A DNA stretch of 64,000 bases from Symbiodinium natans (lineage: Eukaryota > Sar > Dinophyceae > Suessiales > Symbiodiniaceae): assembly GCA_905221605.1 (NCBI GenBank), contig CAJNDS010001369.1, positions 62,001 through 126,000 of the forward strand, given 5' to 3'. Below are positions 29,657 to 38,775 of the stretch, piece by piece (positions within the stretch are counted from its first letter, which is position 1; every line of letters starts with the position of its first letter). Below the pieces are notes generated by a model. That model was given only the letters and a program-made list of their open reading frames with translations. It was not told where the DNA came from and ran no database searches. The translations under genes were made by a program, and so were the position numbers.

Positions 29657-30406
29657 TCAAGCAAGGCTGTGTGGCAGTGGTGGGACTTCCAAGTGGGCAA
29701 GGTCCAGTGTCAAAGGTGGCGAACCTGGCCTGCACAATCCATACACAAACAAGAAAAGCCCAAGCCGAACCAAGCTGTGTGAGAGCGCCGAAAGCCCTGT
29801 CACCGCGAGATCCAGGGCGAACGGACTCGCGTCCAGTTTTGATAGCCCAAAAGCAGGCGATGTCAGGCCGACTTGAACAAGACTTCGTGGCGAGGGCATC
29901 AGACCCATAGACACAAGATCAGGGACCAACAAAGGCAGCTCAAGCTTCGAAAGTCCAAACACGAAAAGGCATAGGCCCAGACAAGCGTAGCCGTGTGGAG
30001 GTAGCGCTGGCTCCACGACAGAAAGGTCCAAGGCCGACAACGAGACCTCTGAGCGCGACACCCCAAACACGGACAAGGTCGACTCGGTCCGGGCAAGTCC
30101 TCGCAGGAACAACAGGACTCCCAGAGAGATGCTGTCCGGCGCCAAGAGAGAGAGTTCCGAGCAAGACATTCCATACACAGGTGGCGTGGGATCAGGTTGG
30201 ACGAGAGCCTGCAGTGGCACCACAGGGTCCAAGTGCGCAGAGTCGAGGACAGGTAGCAGCACGTCCAAGCAGCACATGCCGAAGACAAGCGGCATGGGCC
30301 CTGTTCGTAGGTGGCTTTGGACGAACAGAAAAAAGCCCGGGTGTAAGGAGTCCAAAGCCGGCAGCGGCAGCTCCAAGCAGGACAAGCCAAAGAGGGGCGG
30401 CAGCAA
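29657..30406 (-). CDS. repeat-array open frame, 249 codons
   Basis: Twenty-four units (864 bases, eight cycles) between TGA stops; ends SLA-stop-SEP. C units mostly VFG or VYG. Confidence 0.27.
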   Translation of the reverse strand: MLPPLFGLSCLELPLPALDSLHPGFFLFVQSHLRTGPMPLVFGMCCLDVLLPVLDSAHLDPVVPLQALVQPDPTPPVYGMSCSELSLLAPDSISLGVLLFLRGLARTESTLSVFGVSRSEVSLSALDLSVVEPALPPHGYACLGLCLFVFGLSKLELPLLVPDLVSMGLMPSPRSLVQVGLTSPAFGLSKLDASPFALDLAVTGLSALSHSLVRLGLFLFVYGLCRPGSPPLTLDLAHLEVPPLPHSLA

Positions 30407-31168
30407 ACCTGGCTACGCATGGTATCGCAACGGCGATGGAGAGCCAAGATGCAGAGGATCAGGCACCAGGGGTGGGAGGCCTAGGACCGTCAGGCCATAC
30501 ACAAAAGGAACGGGATCAGATCAACTGTGCATTTTTAGCAGAGGCACCAAGCCGAGATGCAAGAAGTCTGGAATCAGCAGCAAGAGGCCCGAGCAAGTTA
30601 AGCCATAGGCTGGAAGGGCAAAACCTGTTTGGCAATATGCACGTGGCGACGTGAAGCTTCCACAGATGCCAAAATCAGGAGCCGGCAAAGGCGAGTCTGA
30701 TCGAGTCATGCCAGACACAAGCAGCAGACTACCAAGTCATGCCGTGCTGCGGAGGAAAAGCATAAGGCCAGGCATGGTGAGATCGAGAGCCGGGAGCGGA
30801 AACCCCAAGTTGCACAAGCCATACGCAAGCAAGGCAAGCTCGGTTCGCGTGAAGGTTTGAAAAAGCATCAGGAGTTCTGGGTGCATGTGGCTCGGGACCA
30901 ACATAGGCGTTCCCAAGCAGCTCAGGCCATAGACCAGCAAAGCGCTTCCGTGTCGAGCGAGGCCTTGAAGCAAAAGTGGCAAGCCCACGTGCACAAGGTC
31001 GGTGGTCGGCGATGTGGAATCAGGTCTTGCCACCCCGAACACAGACAACGACACTTCTGTCCTCATGTGGCCATGGAGAAGCAACAGAGACGCTGTGTTC
31101 GTCCAGTCTGAAACAAAAAGGGCAAGGCCTGTCCTAGCCAAGCCGTAGGCCGGTGACAAGCTGTCTGT

Positions 31169-32221
31169 TCATGCAAAAGTTTGTAAAGGCAGTGCTGGCT
31201 CAAGCGCAGCAAATTCCGATGAAAGCAGTAGAAGCTCCAGACGAGATAGGCCGGAAGGAGGCAATGAGAGGCCTGACCACACAAGACCTCGGGTGAGCAG
31301 AAGAAGGCCGAAATGAGCATGCTCCAGAATTGGAGGACTCAAATCCGGCTGCGTGATTCCGTATGTCAGAGGCGACAGCCCAAGCTGGTGGAGGCCTCTC
31401 AAAGACATGGAGAGGCCGAAGCAGCCAAAGTCTAAGGTCGACGAGAACGCCCCCAAGTTCGTGCAACCATAAGTCGGCAGCAAAACACCTGGGTAAGCAG
31501 GAGACTGAGGAGGCAAGGCGAGTCCGAAGTGGAGGTGGTCCGAGGTCGACAAGGACAGGTCCGACTGCGTGAGGCCGTAGGCGAGTGGAGTGCTCCCGAA
31601 ACGAGCAGATGTGCGTGGAAGCGAAGACGGGCCCGAGTGGACAAAATCCGGTGCCAAAGGGAAGGGGCCAGCCCTCTCAATCCCGTAGACCAACATTGCC
31701 GAATCAAGCTGGCAAAGGGACCGAAGAAACATGGAGAGCTCCGAATGGCAGGGGTCCAATACAGGCAACAGAAACCCGAGTTTGGTCAGGCCGTATGTTG
31801 GCAAGAAGCTTCCCAAACGGGCAAGCATTTGCAAAAACAGGGGCAAACCAAACGCAGCAGATTCTGGTAAGAACAAGCTCAGGCCCGGCTTCGACATTCC
31901 GTAGAGGGGCGCGATGCTTCCGAGTCGGAGCATGGCTCGTGCTGAAGGCATGAGGGCAAGGTGCACGAGGTCAGGCACAAGCATTGAAGGACCTGAGCGC
32001 AACATGCCGTAGGTAAGCAGCGACGGCTCGCACCACAAGAAGTTTCTGGGTGACGGCATGGTATCCAGATGTGCAAGGTCAAGGGCTGACGGCGGCACCT
32101 CCGGCCGAAGCATGCCATAAACGGGCAAAGGAGACCCTAGCCACATGAAAGTTCGTGATAAAGGCAAGGACTCTGCGCTGGCATGGTCCAGGGCCAGAAA
32201 CGAAGACTCCAAACATGCCAA
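31169..32221 (-). CDS. repeat-array open frame, 350 codons
   Basis: Thirty units (1080 bases, ten cycles) between TGA stops; ends TFA-stop-TDS at residue 8 of a B unit. Confidence 0.3.
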   Translation of the reverse strand: MACLESSFLALDHASAESLPLSRTFMWLGSPLPVYGMLRPEVPPSALDLAHLDTMPSPRNFLWCEPSLLTYGMLRSGPSMLVPDLVHLALMPSARAMLRLGSIAPLYGMSKPGLSLFLPESAAFGLPLFLQMLARLGSFLPTYGLTKLGFLLPVLDPCHSELSMFLRSLCQLDSAMLVYGIERAGPFPLAPDFVHSGPSSLPRTSARFGSTPLAYGLTQSDLSLSTSDHLHFGLALPPQSPAYPGVLLPTYGCTNLGAFSSTLDFGCFGLSMSLRGLHQLGLSPLTYGITQPDLSPPILEHAHFGLLLLTRGLVWSGLSLPPSGLSRLELLLLSSEFAALEPALPLQTFA

Positions 32222-32572
32222 GCCATACGCGGACGGGAACGAGCCGGTTCAAGCATAGCCTTGAGGCAGCAGAATGGAGCCCAAGTGAATGTGATCCAGC
32301 GCCAAGGGGCCTGGTCCAAGCCTTGTCATGCCATACACGAGCAGTGAACTCCCCGAACACAGAAAGCTGTGCAAGGCCGTAGCCGGACCTGTCTGCACGA
32401 GGTCTAATATGGATGGCAAAGGCTCAGGACAAGCCACGCTGTAAATGGGCATCGACAGCCCGGGATACGTGGAGCTTCGGGCCAACGTAGGAGAGTCCAA
32501 GTGCATGAAGTCCGGCGCCAACAACATCAGGTCTGGCATGCACATCCCATATACGGGCAAAAAGGGCCCCGA

Positions 32573-33637
32573 TCATGTAAAGGCGTGCAGTGTCAGCATA
32601 AAATCAGGAATGGAGTGATCGAGAATCAACGACATAGAGCCAGGTCTTGTCATGCCATAAGCCAAAAGGAAGGCATCGGGGCACGCAAAGGTCCTGGCAG
32701 GTGCAGTGCTGCCTGCTTGGACAAAATCCAAAGCAGGAGGGAGTAGTTCTGGGCGAGAGAGCCCGTAAGTGGAAGTCGACAGGTCTAAGCAAACAGGGCC
32801 CTGCATGGGCAGATTAGAGTCTGGAGTGCAGCAGTCTAGCAACAGTGATGATGACCCCGGACAGCTCATTCCAAACGCCAGCGATGCAGAACCGGTGCAA
32901 ACAAGAGTTTGTGGCAATAGGGTGCTGCCCACGGTCGCCCAGTCAGCTACGAACGTTGGAGCACCAAGGCAGGCCAGGCCAAAGGCAAGCAGCAAGCTGC
33001 CTGCGCACGCAAAGGTTCGCAAGGACGTGATGAGATCAAGCTTCACAAAGTCCAGCACGAGCAAAGACGCTTCCGGCTGGCCAATGCCATAGGCAAAGGG
33101 CATGCTGCCTGTTCTCATGTAGCCATGCAGGGGCAGTGAAAGACCGGGGTGCACGGAGTTCGGGGCAAGCAACAGAGCGTCCGGCCAATTGAGACCATAG
33201 GCCAGGAGCGTGGAGCCTGGACGCATGTGGGCCCTTGAAGAAAGCAGAAAACCCATTTGCGCGAAGTCCAAAGCCAGGGGTGGTGGTCCGGTCCTGGCCA
33301 AGCCATAGGGGGGCAAAATCGAGTCTGGTTGAAAGGGGCTCTGGACCAGCAGGGGAGGGCCGGTCTTGACCAGGTCAACGACCAAAGGAGTCGACCCCAG
33401 CTGAGCCATCCCAAAAATTGAAAGCAAAGAGCCTGGACGAGCATGAGCTTGCACAGGCATGAAGGGGTCGGAATTAATAAGATCCGAAGTCAGCGGAAAA
33501 GGTTCAAGGCAAGCCATGCCATAAACAAAAGTGGATGCCCCTAACCGCGCATTGTACCGCAAAGGCGGCGACGTGCCAAGGTGCAGGAAATCGGGGATTG
33601 GAAGCATCAATCCTAAGCACGTCATTCCAGAGACCAA
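32573..33637 (-). CDS. repeat-array open frame, 354 codons
   Basis: Thirty units (1080 bases, ten cycles) between TGA stops; ends AFT-stop-SGP at residue 8 of a B unit. Very regular A-B-C order. Confidence 0.3.
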   Translation of the reverse strand: MVSGMTCLGLMLPIPDFLHLGTSPPLRYNARLGASTFVYGMACLEPFPLTSDLINSDPFMPVQAHARPGSLLSIFGMAQLGSTPLVVDLVKTGPPLLVQSPFQPDSILPPYGLARTGPPPLALDFAQMGFLLSSRAHMRPGSTLLAYGLNWPDALLLAPNSVHPGLSLPLHGYMRTGSMPFAYGIGQPEASLLVLDFVKLDLITSLRTFACAGSLLLAFGLACLGAPTFVADWATVGSTLLPQTLVCTGSASLAFGMSCPGSSSLLLDCCTPDSNLPMQGPVCLDLSTSTYGLSRPELLPPALDFVQAGSTAPARTFACPDAFLLAYGMTRPGSMSLILDHSIPDFMLTLHAFT

Positions 33638-33652
33638 CGGCGTGAACTCTAG

Positions 33653-34828
33653 TCACGCAGGGGATTGCAAGAGCATCGTGCTGTCCAGCGTCACAGGGTC
33701 AAGAAGTGGCATGGAAACGTCGGGCTTGCTGAGCCCGAAGGCAGGTGGCACAAGGCCCAGGCAAGCGAAGCTGTGAGGTAGCAGAGTGCTGTCAAATGTC
33801 ATATGGTCCGGCATGGGCATTGGGGTTCCCGGACGAACGCAGTTGGAGGTAGGCAGCAAGAAACCGAGGTGGATGAGGCCTTGTATAGACACCGTGGGCC
33901 CCAACTGCAAATGGTCCAAGACCAACAACAATGAGCCCAAACGCACCATGCCGGAAGCTGGTAGCAGAGGTTCGGTCCTTGCGAAGCCCTGCGACAACAG
34001 CGCCAGCCCTGAGCGCACGCAATCCAACGCCAAGGGCAACAACTCCAAACACGACACACCAAAAGCAAACGAGATGCTCTCGAAGCGGAAGAGCCCCTGC
34101 GAAAGCAAAGTTGGTCCGGAATGGCCAGTATCTGTCGTGGACAAGGGGCTGTCTAGCCGCTGGACACCATAAGGCAGCGGACAAGATCCGGACTTGCTGG
34201 AGCCCTGCAAAAGCAGCAGGAGCCCGACGCTGCAAGAATCTGTGGCCAGCAACAGTGGGCCCAAACACGTCATGCCAGAAGCCAGGAGTGCAGGGCCCAG
34301 TTGTACATGGCTTTGGACAAACAGCAAGAGCCCCGTGTGCAAGTGGTCTAAAGCCAGCAAGGTGAGGCCCGAGTTCGACACCCCGTAGGCTGATAGGGAT
34401 GGACCAGTCCAGAAGACGCTTTGTAGTAGAATCGCAGAGCCAGTGTGGATGAAGTCGAGTGCCGGAATGCTTGGCCCAAGCCAGCACAGTCCATAAATCA
34501 AGAGGCTTGGCCCCATCCGATAATGGCTTTGCAGCAGCAGGAAAGGGCCCGCATGGATAGGATCCAGGGCAGATATGGGGCTTCCTGGCCTGCCCATGCC
34601 ATAGAGCAAGAGTGAGCTACCCATTCGGGTGTAGTAGCGCGAGGAAGGGAATAGACCTGTGTGTACAAAGTCTGAGGCCAGCATCGGGGAGCCTGGCCGG
34701 TGCATTCCATAGGCAGATAAAGGCAACTCAAGCCGGGCAGGGTACTTCGACAGTGGGGAAGGCCCACAATGAGCGGGATCTAAAGCAAGCGGGAAAGGGC
34801 ACAGGTACGAAAAACCATAGGCGAGCAA
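33653..34828 (-). CDS. repeat-array open frame, 391 codons
   Basis: Thirty-three units (1188 bases, eleven cycles) between TGA stops; ends SPA-stop-LEF. Confidence 0.3.
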   Translation of the reverse strand: MLAYGFSYLCPFPLALDPAHCGPSPLSKYPARLELPLSAYGMHRPGSPMLASDFVHTGLFPSSRYYTRMGSSLLLYGMGRPGSPISALDPIHAGPFLLLQSHYRMGPSLLIYGLCWLGPSIPALDFIHTGSAILLQSVFWTGPSLSAYGVSNSGLTLLALDHLHTGLLLFVQSHVQLGPALLASGMTCLGPLLLATDSCSVGLLLLLQGSSKSGSCPLPYGVQRLDSPLSTTDTGHSGPTLLSQGLFRFESISFAFGVSCLELLPLALDCVRSGLALLSQGFARTEPLLPASGMVRLGSLLLVLDHLQLGPTVSIQGLIHLGFLLPTSNCVRPGTPMPMPDHMTFDSTLLPHSFACLGLVPPAFGLSKPDVSMPLLDPVTLDSTMLLQSPA

Positions 34829-34840
34829 GGGAGAGTCCGC

Positions 34841-36295
34841 TCAGCAGAAAGTTTGGAGAGAAGCAATTGGGCCCGAGTGCATGAGATCAAGCAGCAGCGA
34901 AAGCAGCTCCAGGCAGGTCATCCCATACAGCGGCAGGTCACCCCCCAATCGCGTCAGGCTACGCAGTGGGGTAGAGGAGCCAAGCATGAAGAGGTCCGGT
35001 GTAGGAGTGGGAGAACCAAGCCGCGTGACGCCGTAGGCCAGCGGTGCAGGCTCTGAGCAGACGGGCGCACGTAAGAAAGCGGAGAGGCCGGAATGCATAA
35101 GATCCAGTGTCAGTGCAGATGGCCCTGGCCTGGAGATGCCGTATGCGGGCGTGGCCGACTCAACCCGAAGGTGCGTCTTGGGAAGCAAAGCTGAGCCAGG
35201 GTTAATCAAGTCCAGTGTCGGCAACGGCGAGCCAAGACAAAGCAAGCCAAAGGCCAACGGAGTGCTGCCGAGCTGTGAGGAATGTTGCGACGGCAAGGGC
35301 AAGCCCGGAAGGCCAATGTCTGAAGCCAAAGTCAGGGACCCAAGCCGTGCCAAGCCGGATGTTGGCAGCAAAATATCTGACCACATAAGACTCTGCGGAA
35401 ACGGCATCAGGCCGAGGGTCGCTGTGTCCAGCGATGGCGTGGGCAGGCCCGTTCGTGACATTCCATAGGCGAGGAGCAAAAGCCCCAGCCGCGCAAGAGT
35501 TCTCAAGGGCATCTGCAACCCGCAGCTAATGAAGTCTGGTGTAGGCATCGAAAATCCCGTGCAGCACATTCCAGACACCAAGGGGCTCAAGCCGGTGCGC
35601 ATGTAGCTTCGAAGGCTCGGCGTGCTGGCGAGCTGCACGAAGTCCAAGGCTGACAAGAAGAGCCCAAGACGAGCCAGTCCGTAAGCCAAAATCGCCAGCC
35701 CAGGCTGCACACTGCTGCGGAGCAAAATGGCACTGCCAAGATGAAAGAAATCCAGAATTGCCAAGGATAAGCCTGACCATGTCATGCCAAACACAGGAGG
35801 CTGCGACTCCATGAGGCACGTGCCATGCAAGGAAAGGGGGAAGTCTGAGTTGAGAAAGTCTGAGACTGGCAACGGGGAGTCAAGTGCTGTGAAGCCGTAG
35901 GTTGACGCGATCAGCTCGATCCAGACGAGTCCTCGCAGCAGTAGCAAAAAGCCCGGGTAAGGAAAGTCCGAAGTAGGAGGTAGCGAACCGAGCTTGCTCA
36001 TGCTATATGCTAACGTCGACAGGTCTGCCTGCAAAAAGCTATGTAATAGCAGGACGAGACCAGGATTCAGGAAGTCCGATGCAGACAAGAACGACCCGAG
36101 CTTGCTCAAGCCGAAAAGTGAGATCGGCAGCTCAAAGTGCAAGGAAGACCTGAGCAACATTGGAGGGCCTGCGTTGACGAAATCCGTGATGGAAGGTGTC
36201 GAACCCGTCTGACTAATGCCGTATATGGAAGTGGAGAAGCCGATTCTCATAGGACTCCTCGGCGAAGTCGAGGATGACATGCAGCCGAAGTCCAC
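34841..36295 (-). CDS. repeat-array open frame, 484 codons
   Basis: Forty-one units between stops (1476 bases). The upstream stop (36317) is in a C unit and the terminal stop in a B unit, so this interval is not a whole number of 108-bp cycles although it is a whole number of units. Ends TFC-stop-ADS. Confidence 0.32.
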   Translation of the reverse strand: MDFGCMSSSTSPRSPMRIGFSTSIYGISQTGSTPSITDFVNAGPPMLLRSSLHFELPISLFGLSKLGSFLSASDFLNPGLVLLLHSFLQADLSTLAYSMSKLGSLPPTSDFPYPGFLLLLRGLVWIELIASTYGFTALDSPLPVSDFLNSDFPLSLHGTCLMESQPPVFGMTWSGLSLAILDFFHLGSAILLRSSVQPGLAILAYGLARLGLFLSALDFVQLASTPSLRSYMRTGLSPLVSGMCCTGFSMPTPDFISCGLQMPLRTLARLGLLLLAYGMSRTGLPTPSLDTATLGLMPFPQSLMWSDILLPTSGLARLGSLTLASDIGLPGLPLPSQHSSQLGSTPLAFGLLCLGSPLPTLDLINPGSALLPKTHLRVESATPAYGISRPGPSALTLDLMHSGLSAFLRAPVCSEPAPLAYGVTRLGSPTPTPDLFMLGSSTPLRSLTRLGGDLPLYGMTCLELLSLLLDLMHSGPIASLQTFC

Positions 36296-36316
36296 AGCTA
36301 GGAGCGGGCAGCCCGA

Positions 36317-37318
36317 TCACGTCATGCCGGAAGCCAGCAACAGGGAACCCAAGCAGCTAGAAGACTTCAGCGAAGCTGACAGCTCAAAGTTCAACCACTC
36401 CGAAACAACCAACGCAAACTCCAGCCAAGACATTCCAGCCGCTGGCAGACTTGACCCCAGCCTGAGATGGCTACGCAAAGAAATTGCTGGCCCCAGGTGC
36501 AGAAAGTCCGAGGCCGGCATCGCGAACTCAAGGCAGGACATGCCATACACCAGCATCAAAAAGTCGGCACAGATAAAGCTTCGTGGCAAGAGGCATGAGC
36601 CCGTCTCAATAAGATCAAGCGAAAGCAAGAAGGAGCCCGGTGTCAGCAGCCCATACATCAGGGGAGGCGGCTCAAATCGGATGAGGCTGTGCAATAGCAT
36701 GAACGAGCCGGGTGTGACGTAATCCGAAGCCAATAGCATGAGATCCATTCGCGCACATCCGTAAAGCAGAAGCAAGGGCCCCGATCGAGTGAAAGATCGG
36801 AAGGACAGTGGTGGGGCTGAGTTGACAGGATCCGGCACCGCCGATGACATGTCGAAGCACGCAAGGCCAGATGCAGGTGACAAGAACCCCAGGTAGACGG
36901 GAGACCTGACCGACAGCACGGCGTCTGACTTGATAAAGTCCAAGGCTGGGAGCGGACTCCCTGACCACGTAAGGCCGTAGGTTGGCAGCATTGGGCCGGG
37001 ATGTAGGAAACCCTTTGAGGACGTAGGGAAGCCAAGCTGCAGGAGGTCCAGCACGAAGAGCAAAGACTCCATTCGCATCAATCCAAAGGCCAAAAGAGTG
37101 GAGCCTGCGTGAAGGAAGGCCTGCAGCGAAGTAGGTGGGCCGAGCATGGCAAGGTCAAGGGCCGGGGGTGAGCTTTCCAGCCACGACATGCCATATGCCG
37201 TTGTCACGAAACCCAAGCGAACGAACCCATGAAGCGGCACGAAGGATTCCAAGTCTGAGTAGTCCGGGACGAACAAGGTCGGCTTCAGTCGGGTGACTTC
37301 AAAGGCCGGAGGTAGCAA
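36317..37318 (-). CDS. repeat-array open frame, 333 codons, high-coordinate edge of block 3
   Basis: Ends GMT-stop-SGC in a C unit. Just upstream of its first unit is one more residue-8 TGA (near 37326) in a shortened C unit, and then the repeat is lost. Confidence 0.3.
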   Translation of the reverse strand: MLPPAFEVTRLKPTLFVPDYSDLESFVPLHGFVRLGFVTTAYGMSWLESSPPALDLAMLGPPTSLQAFLHAGSTLLAFGLMRMESLLFVLDLLQLGFPTSSKGFLHPGPMLPTYGLTWSGSPLPALDFIKSDAVLSVRSPVYLGFLSPASGLACFDMSSAVPDPVNSAPPLSFRSFTRSGPLLLLYGCARMDLMLLASDYVTPGSFMLLHSLIRFEPPPLMYGLLTPGSFLLSLDLIETGSCLLPRSFICADFLMLVYGMSCLEFAMPASDFLHLGPAISLRSHLRLGSSLPAAGMSWLEFALVVSEWLNFELSASLKSSSCLGSLLLASGMT

Positions 37319-37325
37319 TCCAAGT

Positions 37326-37640
37326 CAACCATAGCACCTGACAAACAGCAACGGCGCCAAGTACGTTGAACCCATGGTCGGCGTTGAAAAGTCCTTGGCT
37401 GCCGCAACTTGACACGGCCTCCACCCCTCGCCCACAGGCAGTCCAGATCTCTCTCTCTCTCTCTCTCTCTTTCCATTTACGCTAGGACTTGGGGGCGTGA
37501 TGAGAGTTAGGGCTAGGCTCGTTCTGGCTATCCCTCCCGTGTCTTCCCTACGACGACCGAGGTTGGTAAATAACATGCCATCACTGTCCCACGGCATGAC
37601 ATTCACTACAACACTACAGTGCCAGTGTCAATGTCGGTGC
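37326..37640. other. spacer between blocks 3 and 4 with a CT microsatellite
   Basis: Non-repeat DNA carrying (CT)n at 37447-37471 and a short repeated GTGCCAGTGTCAATGTCGGTG-like stretch near 37620. The array reading frame differs on its two sides. No gene seen. Confidence 0.6.
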
Positions 37641-38763
37641 ATGAATGCAGCCAAGCTTCGGGAGTCATGCAGCCATAAGCGGGCAGAGTGCTTTCAAGAC
37701 ACATGGAGCTTTGTGGCAGAGCAGTCAAGCCAGTTAGTGCGTAGTCCGGAAGCAGAGGCGGCAAGTCAAGTCGCGAAATCCCAGAGAGCAGCAAGACGAA
37801 GCCGGGACGTGCAAGCCCTCTCACTGAGGGCGAAGCTTCCGCGTGAACTACATCGGGCAGCAACGTCGGACTACTTGGTCGTGTCATCCCATACGCCAAC
37901 AACAGCAGACCAAGGCGCACAAATGCCTTCAGCAACATGGAGAGGCCTGGCTTCAAGGAATCGGGCACCGGCAGTGACGGGCCCGAGCACGTCATTCCGT
38001 ATGCGAAAAGCATGGAGCCCGCGTGCAAGAAGTGGCGCAACGACGGGAAGCTACCAGCGTCTGCAGAATCAAGCACAAGTGGGACGCAGCCCGGACATGA
38101 CACACCAAGTACCAGAAGCATAAAACCCAAGCAGCAAAGACTTTGAAGTGACATCAACGGCTCAGTGTGTGCGAAATCCAGTGGCGGTGCGAATGGTCCC
38201 AACCAAAGCATCCCATAGACCAACAGAGTCAGACCAACGTGAAGGAAGCTTTGCAGCAGCAGCACGGAGCTAAGACTTGTTAAATCTGGAGCCGATAGCA
38301 ACGCATCCAAGCGTGCTAAGCCATAAGCAAACATGCTCGGCCCTAGCCGGACAAACGACCTCATCCAACCATCTTGACCTGAGATGCCGCCCAGAGCGGG
38401 AAGTGGAGGCTCAGGGCGAGACATTCCGTATGCCGACAGAAGCACACCTGGTCTCACAAGAGATCGCACCAGTGAAGAAGGTGCAGAGCGGACGGGGTCC
38501 AGCATCGAAGGGGTGGAGCCGCAGCACATGACACCATAGACGAGCGGTGACATGCCGAGGTGTGAAAGAGACCGCAATGTCAACAAACTGCCGCTCGACA
38601 CGTGATCAAGTAGGGGCGGTGTAAGGCCGAGCTGCATACATCCATAAGCAGACGGAAGGAGCCCTGACTTGGAGGGTGATCTTGATGGCAGGAATGATGC
38701 CAGGTTCAAGAGATCCAGCACCGAAGGCAAGCTTCCCGAGCAAGTCAAACCATATACTGGCAA
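37606..38763 (-). CDS. repeat-array open frame, 385 codons, low-coordinate edge of block 4
   Basis: Units end at PAYGCM and a unique tail of about 20 residues (TPEAWLHSCTDIDTGTVVL) follows to the stop, as at 28091 and 6115. It may be a true C-terminus or chance read-out into flanking DNA. Confidence 0.33.
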   Translation of the reverse strand: MPVYGLTCSGSLPSVLDLLNLASFLPSRSPSKSGLLPSAYGCMQLGLTPPLLDHVSSGSLLTLRSLSHLGMSPLVYGVMCCGSTPSMLDPVRSAPSSLVRSLVRPGVLLSAYGMSRPEPPLPALGGISGQDGWMRSFVRLGPSMFAYGLARLDALLSAPDLTSLSSVLLLQSFLHVGLTLLVYGMLWLGPFAPPLDFAHTEPLMSLQSLCCLGFMLLVLGVSCPGCVPLVLDSADAGSFPSLRHFLHAGSMLFAYGMTCSGPSLPVPDSLKPGLSMLLKAFVRLGLLLLAYGMTRPSSPTLLPDVVHAEASPSVRGLARPGFVLLLSGISRLDLPPLLPDYALTGLTALPQSSMCLESTLPAYGCMTPEAWLHSCTDIDTGTVVL

Positions 38764-38775
38764 AGAGGCTCCTGG

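Larger units (their letters stand above)
28240..37325 (-). repeat. 36-bp unit array, block 3 (A-B-C trimer, Tyr-Gly C units)
   Basis: The most regular block: about 250 units, nearly all in A-B-C order with C units mostly AYGM/AYGL. Stops near 29657, 30521, 30737, 31169, 32249, 32573, 33653, 34841 and 36317 are all TGA at residue 8. The distances between them (864, 216, 432, 1080, 324, 1080, 1188, 1476) are all multiples of 36, and all but the last are multiples of 108. There is therefore no net length change over at least 6.6 kb in spite of heavy base divergence between units. Confidence 0.95.
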
